From the NCBI GenBank assembly GCA_041493205.1, contig JBGPYM010000029.1, positions 1 to 19,089 of the forward strand: a stretch of 19,089 nt of DNA. The letters run 5' to 3'. Shown here piece after piece: positions 1-8,246 of the stretch (positions are counted from its first letter, which is position 1; the number at the start of each line of letters is the position of its first letter). This DNA is from JBGPYM01 sp041493205 (GTDB lineage: Bacteria > Bacteroidota > Ignavibacteria > UBA10030 > UBA6906). A program made the position numbers and the translations under genes. Below the pieces are notes generated by a model. The model did no database searches, was not told where the DNA came from, and worked only from the letters and a program-made list of their open reading frames with translations.

Positions 1-1062
1 GTCGATTTCGAACAGCGCGACCGGACAAACACCTACCGGCCGCTCTTCACGATGCAGGTGGACCCAGCGGACTACCACATCATCACTGAATCGACAGCGC
101 GGGGCGATTCAGTCTACAATCTGGAAGTAAACGGTGCGCCCCATGCCGCCGTTGATATCCTGATTGTGGGTGAGGGGTATACTGCCGCAGAACAGGGGAA
201 ATTCGCCGCCGACCTCGCGAAATACCGGGATGTCTTTTTCGGGTGGGAGCCCTACAAAAGCAACAGGAAGAAATTCAATTTCAGGGGGGTGTTCACTCCT
301 TCACCGCAGTCCGGGACGGACGAACCCCGGCAGGGGACATACCGGAGAACGGCGCTTGAATCGACGTTCAACTCGCTCGATTCCGACCGCTACCTGCTGG
401 TGGAGGACAACCGGGTTATGCGGGATGTCGCGGCACAGGCGCCCTATGACGCGCTGCTGATTATGGTCAACAGCAAGCGGTACGGCGGAGGCGGTCTCCA
501 TAACGTCTATTGCGCGTTCACCAGCGACGGGACCTGGAACGAACACGTGATGCTGCATGAATTCGGGCACTCGTTTGCAGGGCTCGCGGATGAGTATTAC
601 ACGCGCGACGTTACCTACGAGGAATTTCTTCCCCCCGGCATCGAGCCGAGCGAGGCAAACCTCACCGCGTTGCTCGATCCCGCAAAGCTGAAGTGGAAGG
701 ACCTCGTGACGCCGGGAACACCCATCCCGACGGAATGGGGGCAGGCCGCATTCGACAGTCTTGGCATTCTGCGCGACAGCCTCTCGGCGCGCCGGTCCGC
801 GCTGCGTGGCAAGGCCGACCCGGCAGTGATCGCGCTGGTGGACACCCAGCTCGCACAGACGAGCCGGCGGATCTCCCGCTTCTTCCTGGACCATCCGTTG
901 CGCGGGAAGGTGGGGGCTTTCGAGGGAGGAGGATACGTTCCCAAAGGATTCTACCGGCCCACGGTGAATTCTCTGATGAACGCTTTCAATAACGAGGAGA
1001 GGACGTATTATCCCGTCAACGAACGCGCCATCCTCCGCGTGATTCGTTATTACGCCCCCTAA
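1..1062 (+). CDS. M64-family (IgA peptidase-like) zinc metallopeptidase, 5' truncated
   Basis: The frame is open from base 1 to the TAA at 1060-1062, so the gene begins outside the window; the ATG at 52 is internal and 17 in-frame codons precede it. The zinc-peptidase signature HEFGHSFAGLADEYY lies at about residues 186-200 of the visible part. The two His are expected zinc ligands, the Glu the catalytic base, and the trailing LADEYY is typical of peptidase family M64. Upstream, DILIVGEGYTAAE and FNFRGVFTPSPQSGTDEP match the conserved M64 core, and VGAFEGGGYVPKGFYRP matches the C-terminal part. The protein ends without a T9SS domain. About 50 residues rich in charged, helix-forming positions (around 245-300) separate the zinc motif region from the FEGGGY motif. 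The likely role is an exported protease, but the signal peptide is not in the window. A palindromic repeat follows the stop after 5 bp. Confidence 0.9.
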   Translation, partial: VDFEQRDRTNTYRPLFTMQVDPADYHIITESTARGDSVYNLEVNGAPHAAVDILIVGEGYTAAEQGKFAADLAKYRDVFFGWEPYKSNRKKFNFRGVFTPSPQSGTDEPRQGTYRRTALESTFNSLDSDRYLLVEDNRVMRDVAAQAPYDALLIMVNSKRYGGGGLHNVYCAFTSDGTWNEHVMLHEFGHSFAGLADEYYTRDVTYEEFLPPGIEPSEANLTALLDPAKLKWKDLVTPGTPIPTEWGQAAFDSLGILRDSLSARRSALRGKADPAVIALVDTQLAQTSRRISRFFLDHPLRGKVGAFEGGGYVPKGFYRPTVNSLMNAFNNEERTYYPVNERAILRVIRYYAP

Positions 1063-1067
1063 GGGCA

Positions 1068-1100
1068 GTAGCACCGGCGTCCCCGCCGGTGGCTTTTCTT
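1068..1100 (+). repeat. Short-form palindromic repeat, copy A (terminator-like)
   Basis: A perfect 8-bp stem CACCGGCG (1072-1079) and CGCCGGTG (1084-1091) encloses loop TCCC and is followed by GGCTTTTCTT. It starts 5 bp after the metallopeptidase stop. A GC stem followed by a T-rich tail could act as an intrinsic terminator on the + strand. The same arrangement recurs at six other places in this window. Confidence 0.85.
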
Positions 1101-1112
1101 CAGTATTCTTTC

Positions 1113-1177
1113 TAGTGGGACGGGCGCGCTTTTTGCGTCTCGCCGTCGGCGGACGTCCCGCCCGTCGCTTTTCTCTT
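1113..1177 (+). repeat. Long-form palindromic repeat, copy B
   Basis: The outer arms GACGGGCG (1119-1126) and CGCCCGTC (about 1159-1166) enclose a degenerate inner hairpin, and the copy ends in a T-rich tail. It lies 12 bp after copy A and ends 2 bp before the stop codon of the facing GH38 gene, so the whole intergenic gap between the convergent genes is repeat DNA. It is the most diverged of the long copies. Confidence 0.7.
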
Positions 1178-1179
1178 GC

Positions 1180-4100
1180 CTATTTCTTCTCCCCCCTCAA
1201 TATCGCTATGCCATGCGGCGGTATGACGATGGGGAAGCGTACGCCAGCAGCTCGACCTTCCCCCAGATCGCTCATGAACCAATCGACTGGTATCCGCGCG
1301 TTCAATTCCACGCTGACCGAGTCCGACCTGTCATCCGGATTGAACAGGTGCACAATCAATCCTTCCTTAACCGCTGACGGTTTGCAGAGCTGAACAATCG
1401 TGGATCTGCACCGGAGCGTAAAAAGAGATTCACCTGGCTTTCCCCCCGCCTGAACGGGCAGAACAATCAACGGCTGCACTGATTCGATTCCTTCCCGGGC
1501 GACCGCCACTGGGTCGTATCCCGCATGCGTTCTGATGGAGTACCGGAAGACTGAATGTCCTTCCTGATCCGCCTTGTAGTTCGTATGCCAGTAGTTGTTC
1601 ATGACGTACGAATACAGGACCGATGACCGCAGCGGAGCATCACGCCACGACCTCGTCCCTGCACGGTTCAGTGTCTCATCGGTCATCGCCCCCACTTCGA
1701 GGAGCGGTGCGTCAGGTGAAAAAAGAGTTACGCCTGAGCTCCCGTCCGAGATGTCCGCCCAGCGCTGGACCGGGAAGTAATCATAGTTTGAGCCCGGAAG
1801 CTGATTCCTCCCTGGAGTAATCGCCTCCCACCCGTTATCGATCCGCACGTTCCCGCCGGGAACGGAGAACGGGAATCCGATATGAACGCTCTCCTTCGTA
1901 CGCTCCTTCAGCTTGTCGATTTCATCGATAATATCGACTCTCCCCCTTCCGCCTGCCAGTCGGATAAGCCTCGAATATCCCGCAGTCCCCGGAGGGCGCG
2001 AAACAATCTTGAGCGTTGCAACCAGCGGACCCCTCTCCTGAACGGTGATCGTTACAACTGAGTCCGTTGCCGCCTCCCGCGGGTCGCGCCCACGCACATA
2101 ATAGTACTGATTCAGATTGCCTGCCGTGGCATCGACAAACTCCCTCTGCACCGTCCCGTTGACGAGTGAGCGGATGCCCCCCGTGCGTGGGTCAACCTCC
2201 AACCGGAGCGCCCCGCCGGCGAGTGAGAACCGTTCCGCACGGACCTGCTGATCGGGGATGAACGGGGAGCCCGCTTCAAACGCGATGCGTAACATCCCCA
2301 TGGGCGGGACGTTCTTCACCAGGAGAGCCACTTCGCCCGAGGCGAGACGTTGTGCCGGAACTGGCTCACCCCGTGAGTCGCGGGCGCGGAGCCCGGCAAG
2401 ACGGAGAGTGTCCGGGAGTATTACGACATCCGTCCGCAGCCATGAAGCTGTATTGATGATATCAATGGCGCGTACCGTCCCCTCAAATCGCATTGGCACA
2501 ATCTCCTCGCGCAACATGCGGGCCTGCTGTTCCGCCGTCATTGCAAAATTCCTTTTGTAGGCCCACTGCGCCCGGACTGCCGGACTGTCCGGTTCGCTGA
2601 TGGAGTTCCATGCACCCCAGGTGTGTTCGTCAAACAGATGAACGTTCCGCCATGCCGCTTCATACGCATCCTGGGGAAACGGCCCGGTGTTGAGGAGCGC
2701 AGCAAGAAAGGCGGTCTGCGTCAGGCGTTCTGCGCTGTTCCGGTTCATGGCCAGCTCTGAAGCCGTTGACGCAGCACCATCCTCCCAGTGAGGAGTCAGA
2801 TCACCCTGGTAGACGGGGAGGCCTTTGCCATACCGGGCTTCGAATTCCTCAAACAGGGTGCGGGTTGTCGCAATGACAAAACGCGGTGAGATGTATTGCT
2901 CACCCCATCGAAGAACCGCGGCGGAGAGATGCGGATCGGGTGGACCGTTGTCTCCTCCGACAGTGTAGCGGACCTGCACCATCTCATACGGATACTGCTC
3001 TGCGTCGAGTTCCTCGAGATAATCGAATATCGCCGAAGGACGCGCCGTGGAAAGTTCCCCCATGTTCAGACCGTGAAACCATGAGTAACCCCGCCCCGCC
3101 ATCCAGAAGAGGACGGTGTCCTGTCCGGACGCGGAGACCCAGTAGAACGGCTTGTCCCCCCAGGTCTTGAGTGCCATCCCGATCCGGTCTCCTCTGTCGG
3201 GAAGCGTCATGACAAAATTCGGACCGCTGGAAAAATATCTGATCCCCGCCCTGCCAAGCGCGGTGACAATCGATGAACTGTAGCTCGGGATGTCGGTGAT
3301 CATCGCCGACGTGACGGGCACTCCGCAAAGAGCCGACGCACGGCGGGCGAAGTCCGTAAGATGAAAAAGCTCTTCGGGCCGGCAGAGTCCCGTAAGCACA
3401 TTTGAATATAAACCGTTCAATCCGATCCATCCCTTCCGCACTGCAGCCACAAACCGCTTTTTGACACTCTCTGTAGTGGCACGGGCGTCCCCGCCCGTGT
3501 CATTTTGCTGAGTGGATGCGGACGTGAGATAGCTCTCGAGCGGCCACATCACTTCTATGTTCCAACGGAACCGGGCTCCCTCGGGCAACGAGCTGGTCGT
3601 CTCCGCAAGGGCAATTGCCTCATCGAGGTACCGCATGTGGCTCCTCTCAACGTCCGGCTGCGGGGCGGAATATCCTATGTCCGTGTGCGAGTGGGGGAGG
3701 AGAACCATTGTCCGGCGTGATACCGGTCGCAATGTCACAACGCTGTCGTATAAGATGCGCTTGCCTATGCTGATCTTCGCACGGCGTGAAGAGGGGGAGG
3801 TGACTTCCGGTACAGGGATCTCGCACGTCGTCTCTCCCCATCCGAGGGGGACTGATTGCGCGGGCGCACCCTCCAGTGCGACCACAGCGGCAGCGGAAGG
3901 TCCGTAGTGCTCGACGGTGATACTGACCGGCTGCATCACTCCGTGCGGTGTGCGCATGAGGGCGGGGAGCGGCCGGGCGTGCGCCGCATCGGCAAGCTCA
4001 TGTTCAAATGTCATGTACCACGCCTGGCTCCCCGCTGCTTCCCCCCGCACCAGGATGGTGAGTCGCTTCCCGGGCGTCGTGCCCCCGGGGGGGAGCGAGA

Positions 4101-4587
4101 GGAACATGCTGCCGAACAGGTCCTGAAAGCGGTCCGCTTCAGTGGCCTGGAATGAAAGCGTTCCTCCCTCCTCGCTCTTGACTGTCCACGATTTGGTGAC
4201 GGAATCACTTAAGGAAAAAAATGTGAACTGCTTCTTTCCGTCGATGTACATGTCGAACCGATGGGTCCCCTTCCCCCCGGAGAGTGCGGCAAGCCAGGCA
4301 AATGTTGTGCGCCCGCTCTGCCGCGGCGCAGGCGCAGTTTCCCACTCGATGGAACCGGTCCCGTCCCCCGCGCGTACCAGCAACGCCGACCGCGCGCGAT
4401 CGACAATGGAATGGTAATTGATGGTCTCCCCGTGAATCGAACGCATGTATCCGTTCACGACTTGTCCGGTCCTCTGTAGTGGCGCCGGCGTCCCCGCCGG
4501 CGGTTTTTCACCGGGGATATGTACCACCCCTGCAATTCCTCCCACATGGAATACTACAATGGCAAATGCTAGAGCGCTGAATTTCAT
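1180..4587 (-). CDS. Secreted glycoside hydrolase family 38 (alpha-mannosidase-like)
   Basis: About 1135 residues. The start is chosen at the ATG at 4587 because GAGGTG lies 3 bases upstream; the GTG at 4593 is part of that ribosome-binding site. The N-terminus has a signal peptide (MKFSALAFAIVVFHVGGIAG). A beta-rich N-terminal region of about 290 residues precedes the GH38 catalytic domain. That domain opens with LLPHSHTDIGYSAPQ, where H301 and D303 are the expected zinc ligands. ITDIPSYS follows near residue 430, with the Asp as likely nucleophile and metal ligand, and later DNGPPDPHLS and LTPHWEDG. The C-terminal half resembles the beta-sandwich domains of the family. The predicted activity is release of terminal alpha-mannose from glycans outside the cytoplasm; the exact linkage cannot be read. 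It is last in a minus-strand run and follows the fucosidase by 2 bp. Two palindromic repeats are embedded in frame, encoding KPPAGTPAPLQ just after the signal peptide and NDTGGDARATT within the catalytic domain. Confidence 0.88.
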   Translation of the reverse strand: MKFSALAFAIVVFHVGGIAGVVHIPGEKPPAGTPAPLQRTGQVVNGYMRSIHGETINYHSIVDRARSALLVRAGDGTGSIEWETAPAPRQSGRTTFAWLAALSGGKGTHRFDMYIDGKKQFTFFSLSDSVTKSWTVKSEEGGTLSFQATEADRFQDLFGSMFLSLPPGGTTPGKRLTILVRGEAAGSQAWYMTFEHELADAAHARPLPALMRTPHGVMQPVSITVEHYGPSAAAVVALEGAPAQSVPLGWGETTCEIPVPEVTSPSSRRAKISIGKRILYDSVVTLRPVSRRTMVLLPHSHTDIGYSAPQPDVERSHMRYLDEAIALAETTSSLPEGARFRWNIEVMWPLESYLTSASTQQNDTGGDARATTESVKKRFVAAVRKGWIGLNGLYSNVLTGLCRPEELFHLTDFARRASALCGVPVTSAMITDIPSYSSSIVTALGRAGIRYFSSGPNFVMTLPDRGDRIGMALKTWGDKPFYWVSASGQDTVLFWMAGRGYSWFHGLNMGELSTARPSAIFDYLEELDAEQYPYEMVQVRYTVGGDNGPPDPHLSAAVLRWGEQYISPRFVIATTRTLFEEFEARYGKGLPVYQGDLTPHWEDGAASTASELAMNRNSAERLTQTAFLAALLNTGPFPQDAYEAAWRNVHLFDEHTWGAWNSISEPDSPAVRAQWAYKRNFAMTAEQQARMLREEIVPMRFEGTVRAIDIINTASWLRTDVVILPDTLRLAGLRARDSRGEPVPAQRLASGEVALLVKNVPPMGMLRIAFEAGSPFIPDQQVRAERFSLAGGALRLEVDPRTGGIRSLVNGTVQREFVDATAGNLNQYYYVRGRDPREAATDSVVTITVQERGPLVATLKIVSRPPGTAGYSRLIRLAGGRGRVDIIDEIDKLKERTKESVHIGFPFSVPGGNVRIDNGWEAITPGRNQLPGSNYDYFPVQRWADISDGSSGVTLFSPDAPLLEVGAMTDETLNRAGTRSWRDAPLRSSVLYSYVMNNYWHTNYKADQEGHSVFRYSIRTHAGYDPVAVAREGIESVQPLIVLPVQAGGKPGESLFTLRCRSTIVQLCKPSAVKEGLIVHLFNPDDRSDSVSVELNARIPVDWFMSDLGEGRAAGVRFPIVIPPHGIAILRGEKK
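3473..3506 (+). repeat. Short-form palindromic repeat, copy C, inside the GH38 coding region
   Basis: CACGGGCG (3480-3487), loop TCCC and CGCCCGTG (3492-3499) form a perfect stem, preceded by GTAGTGG and followed by TCATTTT. The orientation is opposite to the host gene. On the minus strand it is read in frame as NDTGGDARATT, between WPLESYLTS and VKKRFVAAVRKGW of the catalytic domain, probably in a surface loop. Confidence 0.85.
4476..4508 (+). repeat. Short-form palindromic repeat, copy D, inside the GH38 coding region
   Basis: CGCCGGCG (4483-4490), loop TCCC and CGCCGGCG (4495-4502) form a perfect stem, preceded by GTAGTGG and followed by GTTTTT. It is read on the minus strand as KPPAGTPAPLQ just after the signal peptide, in a different frame from copy C. 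Confidence 0.85.
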
Positions 4588-4589
4588 AT

Positions 4590-5966
4590 TCACCTCGGTT
4601 TCTCAATGCGTATCGTCCATGCGTAATCACACGGGGGATGCATCCGCACATCCTCCGGAATCGTAATGAGGACCTTTGATCCATCGACGCGCCACGGGAG
4701 CGGTTCTCTCACCCCGAACATCCTTACGTTGCTCCCCGGCGAGGGAATGAACGACGTGATCGAGATTGTCGATGGGTTTCCCAATTGTCCGGTGATAATC
4801 GCATTCACCGCCCCGCTGGTGTCGCCGGTGAACCAGAGCGCACCCTCATGGGACGGGACCACGGCACGCGTTCCGTAGATTGCGCCTCCGTTGATCTTCA
4901 TCCATGAGCCTATCGCGGCAAGCCGGTCCAGCGCTTCGGGCGGTAATTCACCCTGGGGACTCGGGCCGATATTGAGGAGAAAATTTCCCCCCGATGCAAC
5001 AACGCGAATCAGGAGCTGGATCAGATCCCGCGCCGGTTTGTAGACATCGTGGGGAACGTACGACCAGGAACCTCCCATGGTCATGCACGTTTCCCACGGC
5101 GTTGCAGGCGGATGCTCGGGCACCGTCTGTTCCGGTGTCTGGTAATTCTCATAGAGTCCCCCGACGGCGCGGTCGACGATTATCAGTCCGGGTTGGTGCG
5201 AACGCGCCATCGCTGCGAGAAGCGGCATGCCGAGATTCTGACCCCGGTTCCCGGGGTTCACCCACCCGCCGTCCAGCCAGAGGATGTCGATTGCCCCGTA
5301 TCCGGTCATCAGCTCCTCGATCTGCGCAGATGTATAGTCGCGGAATTTCGCCCAGAGATCGGGATGCTTCTCGATGCTGTAGTTCACGTTCCGGTCGGCA
5401 TGGGCCCAGTACGGGGTCCAGTAATACGGACTGTGCCAGTCCGGTTTGGAAAAGTAGGCGCCGATCCCGAATCTGTTCTCCCGGAACGCGTCGAATATCT
5501 GTTTGGTGATGTTTGACCGCGAATCGGCGTGATAGGCGCACCCCGGATCCGTCACCCTGTACGATGTCTGCTTCGTGTCAAACATGCAAAAGCCGTCATG
5601 ATGCTTTGTCGTGAACACGACATATCGCATCCCGGCCCCGCGGGCAGCCGCCGCCCAGGCACCCGGATCGAATTTGACGGGATTGAACGTTGTTTTCAAT
5701 TCTTCGTAGGCACGGCAGTACTCAACATAATTGTCCATCGATCGACGGCACCAGGGCTCATCCTCGCTGCAGATGCTCCACGACTCCACGACCCCCCACT
5801 GGCTGTACGGACCCCAGTGCATGAGAAGTCCGAATTTCTGGTCCTGGAACCACTCAAGTTTGCTCAGAACGCGGGGATCGGTTTCCCGGTCCGCCGGATT
5901 CCCTTGTGTTACTGCGATAGCAGGGACGACAAAAAGGATGCAGAGAAAGACGACACGTCTGATCAT
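4590..5966 (-). CDS. Secreted alpha-L-fucosidase, glycoside hydrolase family 29
   Basis: 458 residues with a signal peptide (MIRRVVFLCILFVVPAIAVTQG). The ATG at 5966 is preceded by GGGGGTG. The GH29 core is clear: WFQDQKFGLLMHWGPYSQWG at 39-58, FTTKHHDGFCMFD at 118-130, and IDILWLDGGW at 226-235 with D232 as the expected nucleophile. WETCMTMGGSWSY follows at 291-303, and GGNFLLNIGPSPQGELP at 326-342 is typical of the family. E292 lies about 60 residues after the nucleophile, the spacing of the acid/base Glu in characterised GH29-A enzymes, so it is the likely acid/base. The enzyme should remove terminal alpha-L-fucose by a retaining mechanism outside the cytoplasm. Length is normal for the catalytic domain plus a C-terminal beta-sandwich. 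Its stop is embedded in the ribosome-binding site of the following mannosidase gene. Confidence 0.95.
   Translation of the reverse strand: MIRRVVFLCILFVVPAIAVTQGNPADRETDPRVLSKLEWFQDQKFGLLMHWGPYSQWGVVESWSICSEDEPWCRRSMDNYVEYCRAYEELKTTFNPVKFDPGAWAAAARGAGMRYVVFTTKHHDGFCMFDTKQTSYRVTDPGCAYHADSRSNITKQIFDAFRENRFGIGAYFSKPDWHSPYYWTPYWAHADRNVNYSIEKHPDLWAKFRDYTSAQIEELMTGYGAIDILWLDGGWVNPGNRGQNLGMPLLAAMARSHQPGLIIVDRAVGGLYENYQTPEQTVPEHPPATPWETCMTMGGSWSYVPHDVYKPARDLIQLLIRVVASGGNFLLNIGPSPQGELPPEALDRLAAIGSWMKINGGAIYGTRAVVPSHEGALWFTGDTSGAVNAIITGQLGNPSTISITSFIPSPGSNVRMFGVREPLPWRVDGSKVLITIPEDVRMHPPCDYAWTIRIEKPR
4591..4596 (-). promoter_or_regulatory. Ribosome-binding site of the GH38 gene, inside the fucosidase 3' end
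   Basis: On the minus strand the order is GAGG-TGA-AT-ATG: the last Arg codon and the TGA stop of the fucosidase form part of the GAGGTG Shine-Dalgarno of the mannosidase. This fixes the GH38 start at 4587 and implies translational coupling. Confidence 0.75.
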
Positions 5967-5998
5967 TGATCACCCCCTGAAATGCATGGAGACACTCT

Positions 5999-6060
5999 GT
6001 AGTAGCACCGGCGTCCTTGTCTCGGCCCGCCGAGGGCGGGACGGACCCGCCCGTGGCTTT
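5999..6060 (+). repeat. Long-form palindromic repeat, copy E
   Basis: It starts with GTAGTAGCACCGGCG, has an inner hairpin CCCGCC-GAG-GGCGGG, and ends CGCCCGTGGCTTT. The outer arms have one mismatch. It fills most of the gap between the barrel gene and the fucosidase gene; its T tail forms the first bases of the antisense TTA that is the barrel gene's TAA stop (6059-6061). Confidence 0.8.
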
Positions 6061-7138
6061 AGAACGACTCCTTCATAGCCAGGTAAATCCCTGATTGCCC
6101 TCTCCCCACCCCGAAGTCAACCCGGAGCGTCAACTTCTCTTTCGGGTCCATCATGAATCGGAGCCCGGCACCGTATGTCGGCTTGACATCCTTCAGCTGA
6201 AATGATGAAAACGAAGAGGCCACGTCCCCGGCGCCGGCAAAGACAACTCCGCCGAACCGGGAGAAAAACATGTTCCTGTATTCAACCTGCGCGGCGAGAA
6301 GTATCCTGTCGCGGAATCGTCCCGTAAAGTATCCCCGCATAATCATATCCCCCCCGAGCGGTGCGAGCATGTAAAACGGGGCGGTGCCGCTTATCGCCAT
6401 CCCGCCTCCCTGCACGCCGATGATATGGCCGCCGCCAAGCGGATAGTATGCCCTCAGGTCGAGCTTGCTCCGCTGAAACGCGTGATCGCTGCCGAATGCC
6501 GGGGAGAAGACCGTATAGTCGAACTGGTGCAATGATCCGCCGGAGGGGTAGAAGATGTTGTCGCGCGTGTCCCAGGTAAGCGTCAGGCCCACCCCCGACG
6601 ACACCGCACCTCCGCTTCCGTCCACAGTCCCCGCCTGCAGAAGCGGGTTGAGGCCCGTATCAAGCATCGACGTCCGGTCGTATTCGTAGAGCACGCCCGC
6701 CTTCAGACCTCCCGCAAGGACCATGAGCGCGCGCGCCTGGAACCGGATGATCCGTTTGACATACTCCGTACTGTCGGAATCCGCGGTGCGAGGACCGATC
6801 CCCCAGAATTTGTCCACGATGCGGCCGTATTCCATCGAACAGGAAACCAGCAGCCGGTTCTTGTCGAGATAGAGTTCGGGTGCAAGCGTGATCTTGTATT
6901 GCTTCTTGACGGTGTAATAGGCGTCGAGCATGACGCTTGAGGGGGAAAGCTCGGGAGCGCTGTTGATGCGAAATGTTACAACAGCTGCTCCTCCAAACGC
7001 CCAGTCGGTCTCCGGTGTGTAGTAGACGTAGGGAAAACCATGGAGTGATGCGGAGGAACTGCTCGAGTCTGTCTGGCCGGACGCCCGGGGCGTACAGCAG
7101 ATCAACGCAATCAGGACAACCACCAGGCGGGTGTCCAT
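6059..7138 (-). CDS. Outer-membrane beta-barrel of the Omp85/bacterial surface antigen type, without POTRA domains
   Basis: 359 residues from the ATG at 7138, which begins a good signal peptide (MDTRLVVVLIALICCTPRASGQ) and has GGAG 7 bases upstream. An in-frame ATG at 7201 would add 21 residues ahead of the signal peptide and is less likely. The protein is almost entirely alternating amphipathic beta-strands. Around residue 267 it carries MRGYFTGRFRDR, the conserved RGY/F loop motif of the Omp85/surface-antigen barrel, followed by LLAAQVEYR. It ends in a C-terminal Phe, as expected for outer-membrane barrels. Only about 20 residues separate the signal peptide from the first strand, so no POTRA domain is present. 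It may be a pore, assembly factor or structural barrel; the substrate is unknown. It is the first gene of the minus-strand run that continues into the fucosidase and mannosidase, which may suggest a link to glycan use. Confidence 0.8.
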   Translation of the reverse strand: MDTRLVVVLIALICCTPRASGQTDSSSSSASLHGFPYVYYTPETDWAFGGAAVVTFRINSAPELSPSSVMLDAYYTVKKQYKITLAPELYLDKNRLLVSCSMEYGRIVDKFWGIGPRTADSDSTEYVKRIIRFQARALMVLAGGLKAGVLYEYDRTSMLDTGLNPLLQAGTVDGSGGAVSSGVGLTLTWDTRDNIFYPSGGSLHQFDYTVFSPAFGSDHAFQRSKLDLRAYYPLGGGHIIGVQGGGMAISGTAPFYMLAPLGGDMIMRGYFTGRFRDRILLAAQVEYRNMFFSRFGGVVFAGAGDVASSFSSFQLKDVKPTYGAGLRFMMDPKEKLTLRVDFGVGRGQSGIYLAMKESF

Positions 7139-7248
7139 GGGAGGTCTCCGGGGAAATGCGTGTGGAACGAAGAAGCAGGTGGGATCAATATACCAACTCA
7201 TGCCGCGATTTGCTATCTTTCGAAGGCAGATCCATCCCGGAGGAACAC

Positions 7249-8166
7249 ATGAACATACTTGTCACCGATGGTATAACGGCGGAAGGGGCGAAAATTCTGT
7301 CCGATGCCGGTCACACTGTGCATCAGGAGAGCTTGAAAGCCGACGAACTCCTCGCCCGCATCGGGGAGTATGAATGTATCATTGTCCGCTCGGCAACCAA
7401 GGTCACGGGCGAAGTCATTCTCGCCGGCAAGAAGCTGAAAGTCATCGCGCGCGGCGGTGTCGGCGTCGATAACATCGACGTCAAACAGGCTGAATCCCGC
7501 GGGATCCTCGTCCTGAACACCCCCGGTGCATCGGCAATTTCCGTCGCGGAACTGACGATCGGTCACATGCTCGCGCTGAGCCGGTTTCTTCACGCCAGCA
7601 CGGCGGAAATGAAAGCCGGAAAATGGCCGAAAAAGGAATATGCGGCAGGCATCGAACTTTATAAGAAAACCCTTGGCATCATTGGTCTCGGGAACATCGG
7701 AAAAGAGGTGGCACGCCGTGCCCTGGGATTCGGCATGACCGTCCTCGCCTATGACCCCCCGTTCGCTCCGATGGACTTCATCGTGGAGATCACAACCAAG
7801 GAGCGGCTCCTGGCGGAATCGGATTTCATCACCCTTCACGTCCCTTTCGATCCGTCGCGCGGACCGGCGATCGGGAAAGCCGAGCTCGCAATGATGAAGA
7901 AGGGGGTCATGATCATCAATTGCTCGCGCGGCGGCGTGGTTGACGAGGACGCCCTTCTCGAAGCGCTGAACAGCGGGAAGGTCGGCGGCGCCGGTCTCGA
8001 CGTCTTCGTCCATGAACCGCCTACCCCTGCCGAGATTGCCTTCACCCGGCACCCGCGCGTGAGTCTCTCGCCGCATATCGGCGGATCTACGCTCGAAGCA
8101 CAGGAGAGGATTGGCACCGAAATCGCACTCAAAGTGGCTAAGGCACTCAGGCCCGACCGTCACTGA
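7249..8166 (+). CDS. serA: D-3-phosphoglycerate dehydrogenase, short form without ACT domain
   Basis: 305 residues, cytoplasmic. The ATG at 7249 is preceded by GGAGG with 5 bases spacing; the open frame extends upstream to 6973, but that part overlaps the divergent barrel gene and has no family similarity. The Rossmann motif GLGNIG is at 146-151. The catalytic set is R227 (NCSRGGVVDE), E256 (VHEPPTP) and H276 (SPHIGGST); the SPHIGGST form and the RGGVGVDNID motif at 68-77 point to phosphoglycerate dehydrogenase rather than other D-2-hydroxyacid dehydrogenases. It would oxidise 3-phosphoglycerate to 3-phosphohydroxypyruvate with NAD, the first step of serine synthesis. The protein stops right after the substrate-domain return helix, so serine feedback through a C-terminal ACT domain is absent. 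It is divergent from the barrel gene (110 bp gap) and 80 bp upstream of galM. Confidence 0.88.
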   Translation: MNILVTDGITAEGAKILSDAGHTVHQESLKADELLARIGEYECIIVRSATKVTGEVILAGKKLKVIARGGVGVDNIDVKQAESRGILVLNTPGASAISVAELTIGHMLALSRFLHASTAEMKAGKWPKKEYAAGIELYKKTLGIIGLGNIGKEVARRALGFGMTVLAYDPPFAPMDFIVEITTKERLLAESDFITLHVPFDPSRGPAIGKAELAMMKKGVMIINCSRGGVVDEDALLEALNSGKVGGAGLDVFVHEPPTPAEIAFTRHPRVSLSPHIGGSTLEAQERIGTEIALKVAKALRPDRH

Positions 8167-8246
8167 TTCGTCGTGTGCGAGCTGACACCCGTTCCCCTTC
8201 TCTCAACCGGGAGGAGGATCTCCCGCGAACAAATATCAGATACGAA

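Noticed and set aside
6973..7248. Upstream extension of the serA reading frame
   Set aside because: It overlaps the coding strand of the divergent barrel gene and has no dehydrogenase similarity; GGAGG before the ATG at 7249 fixes the start.
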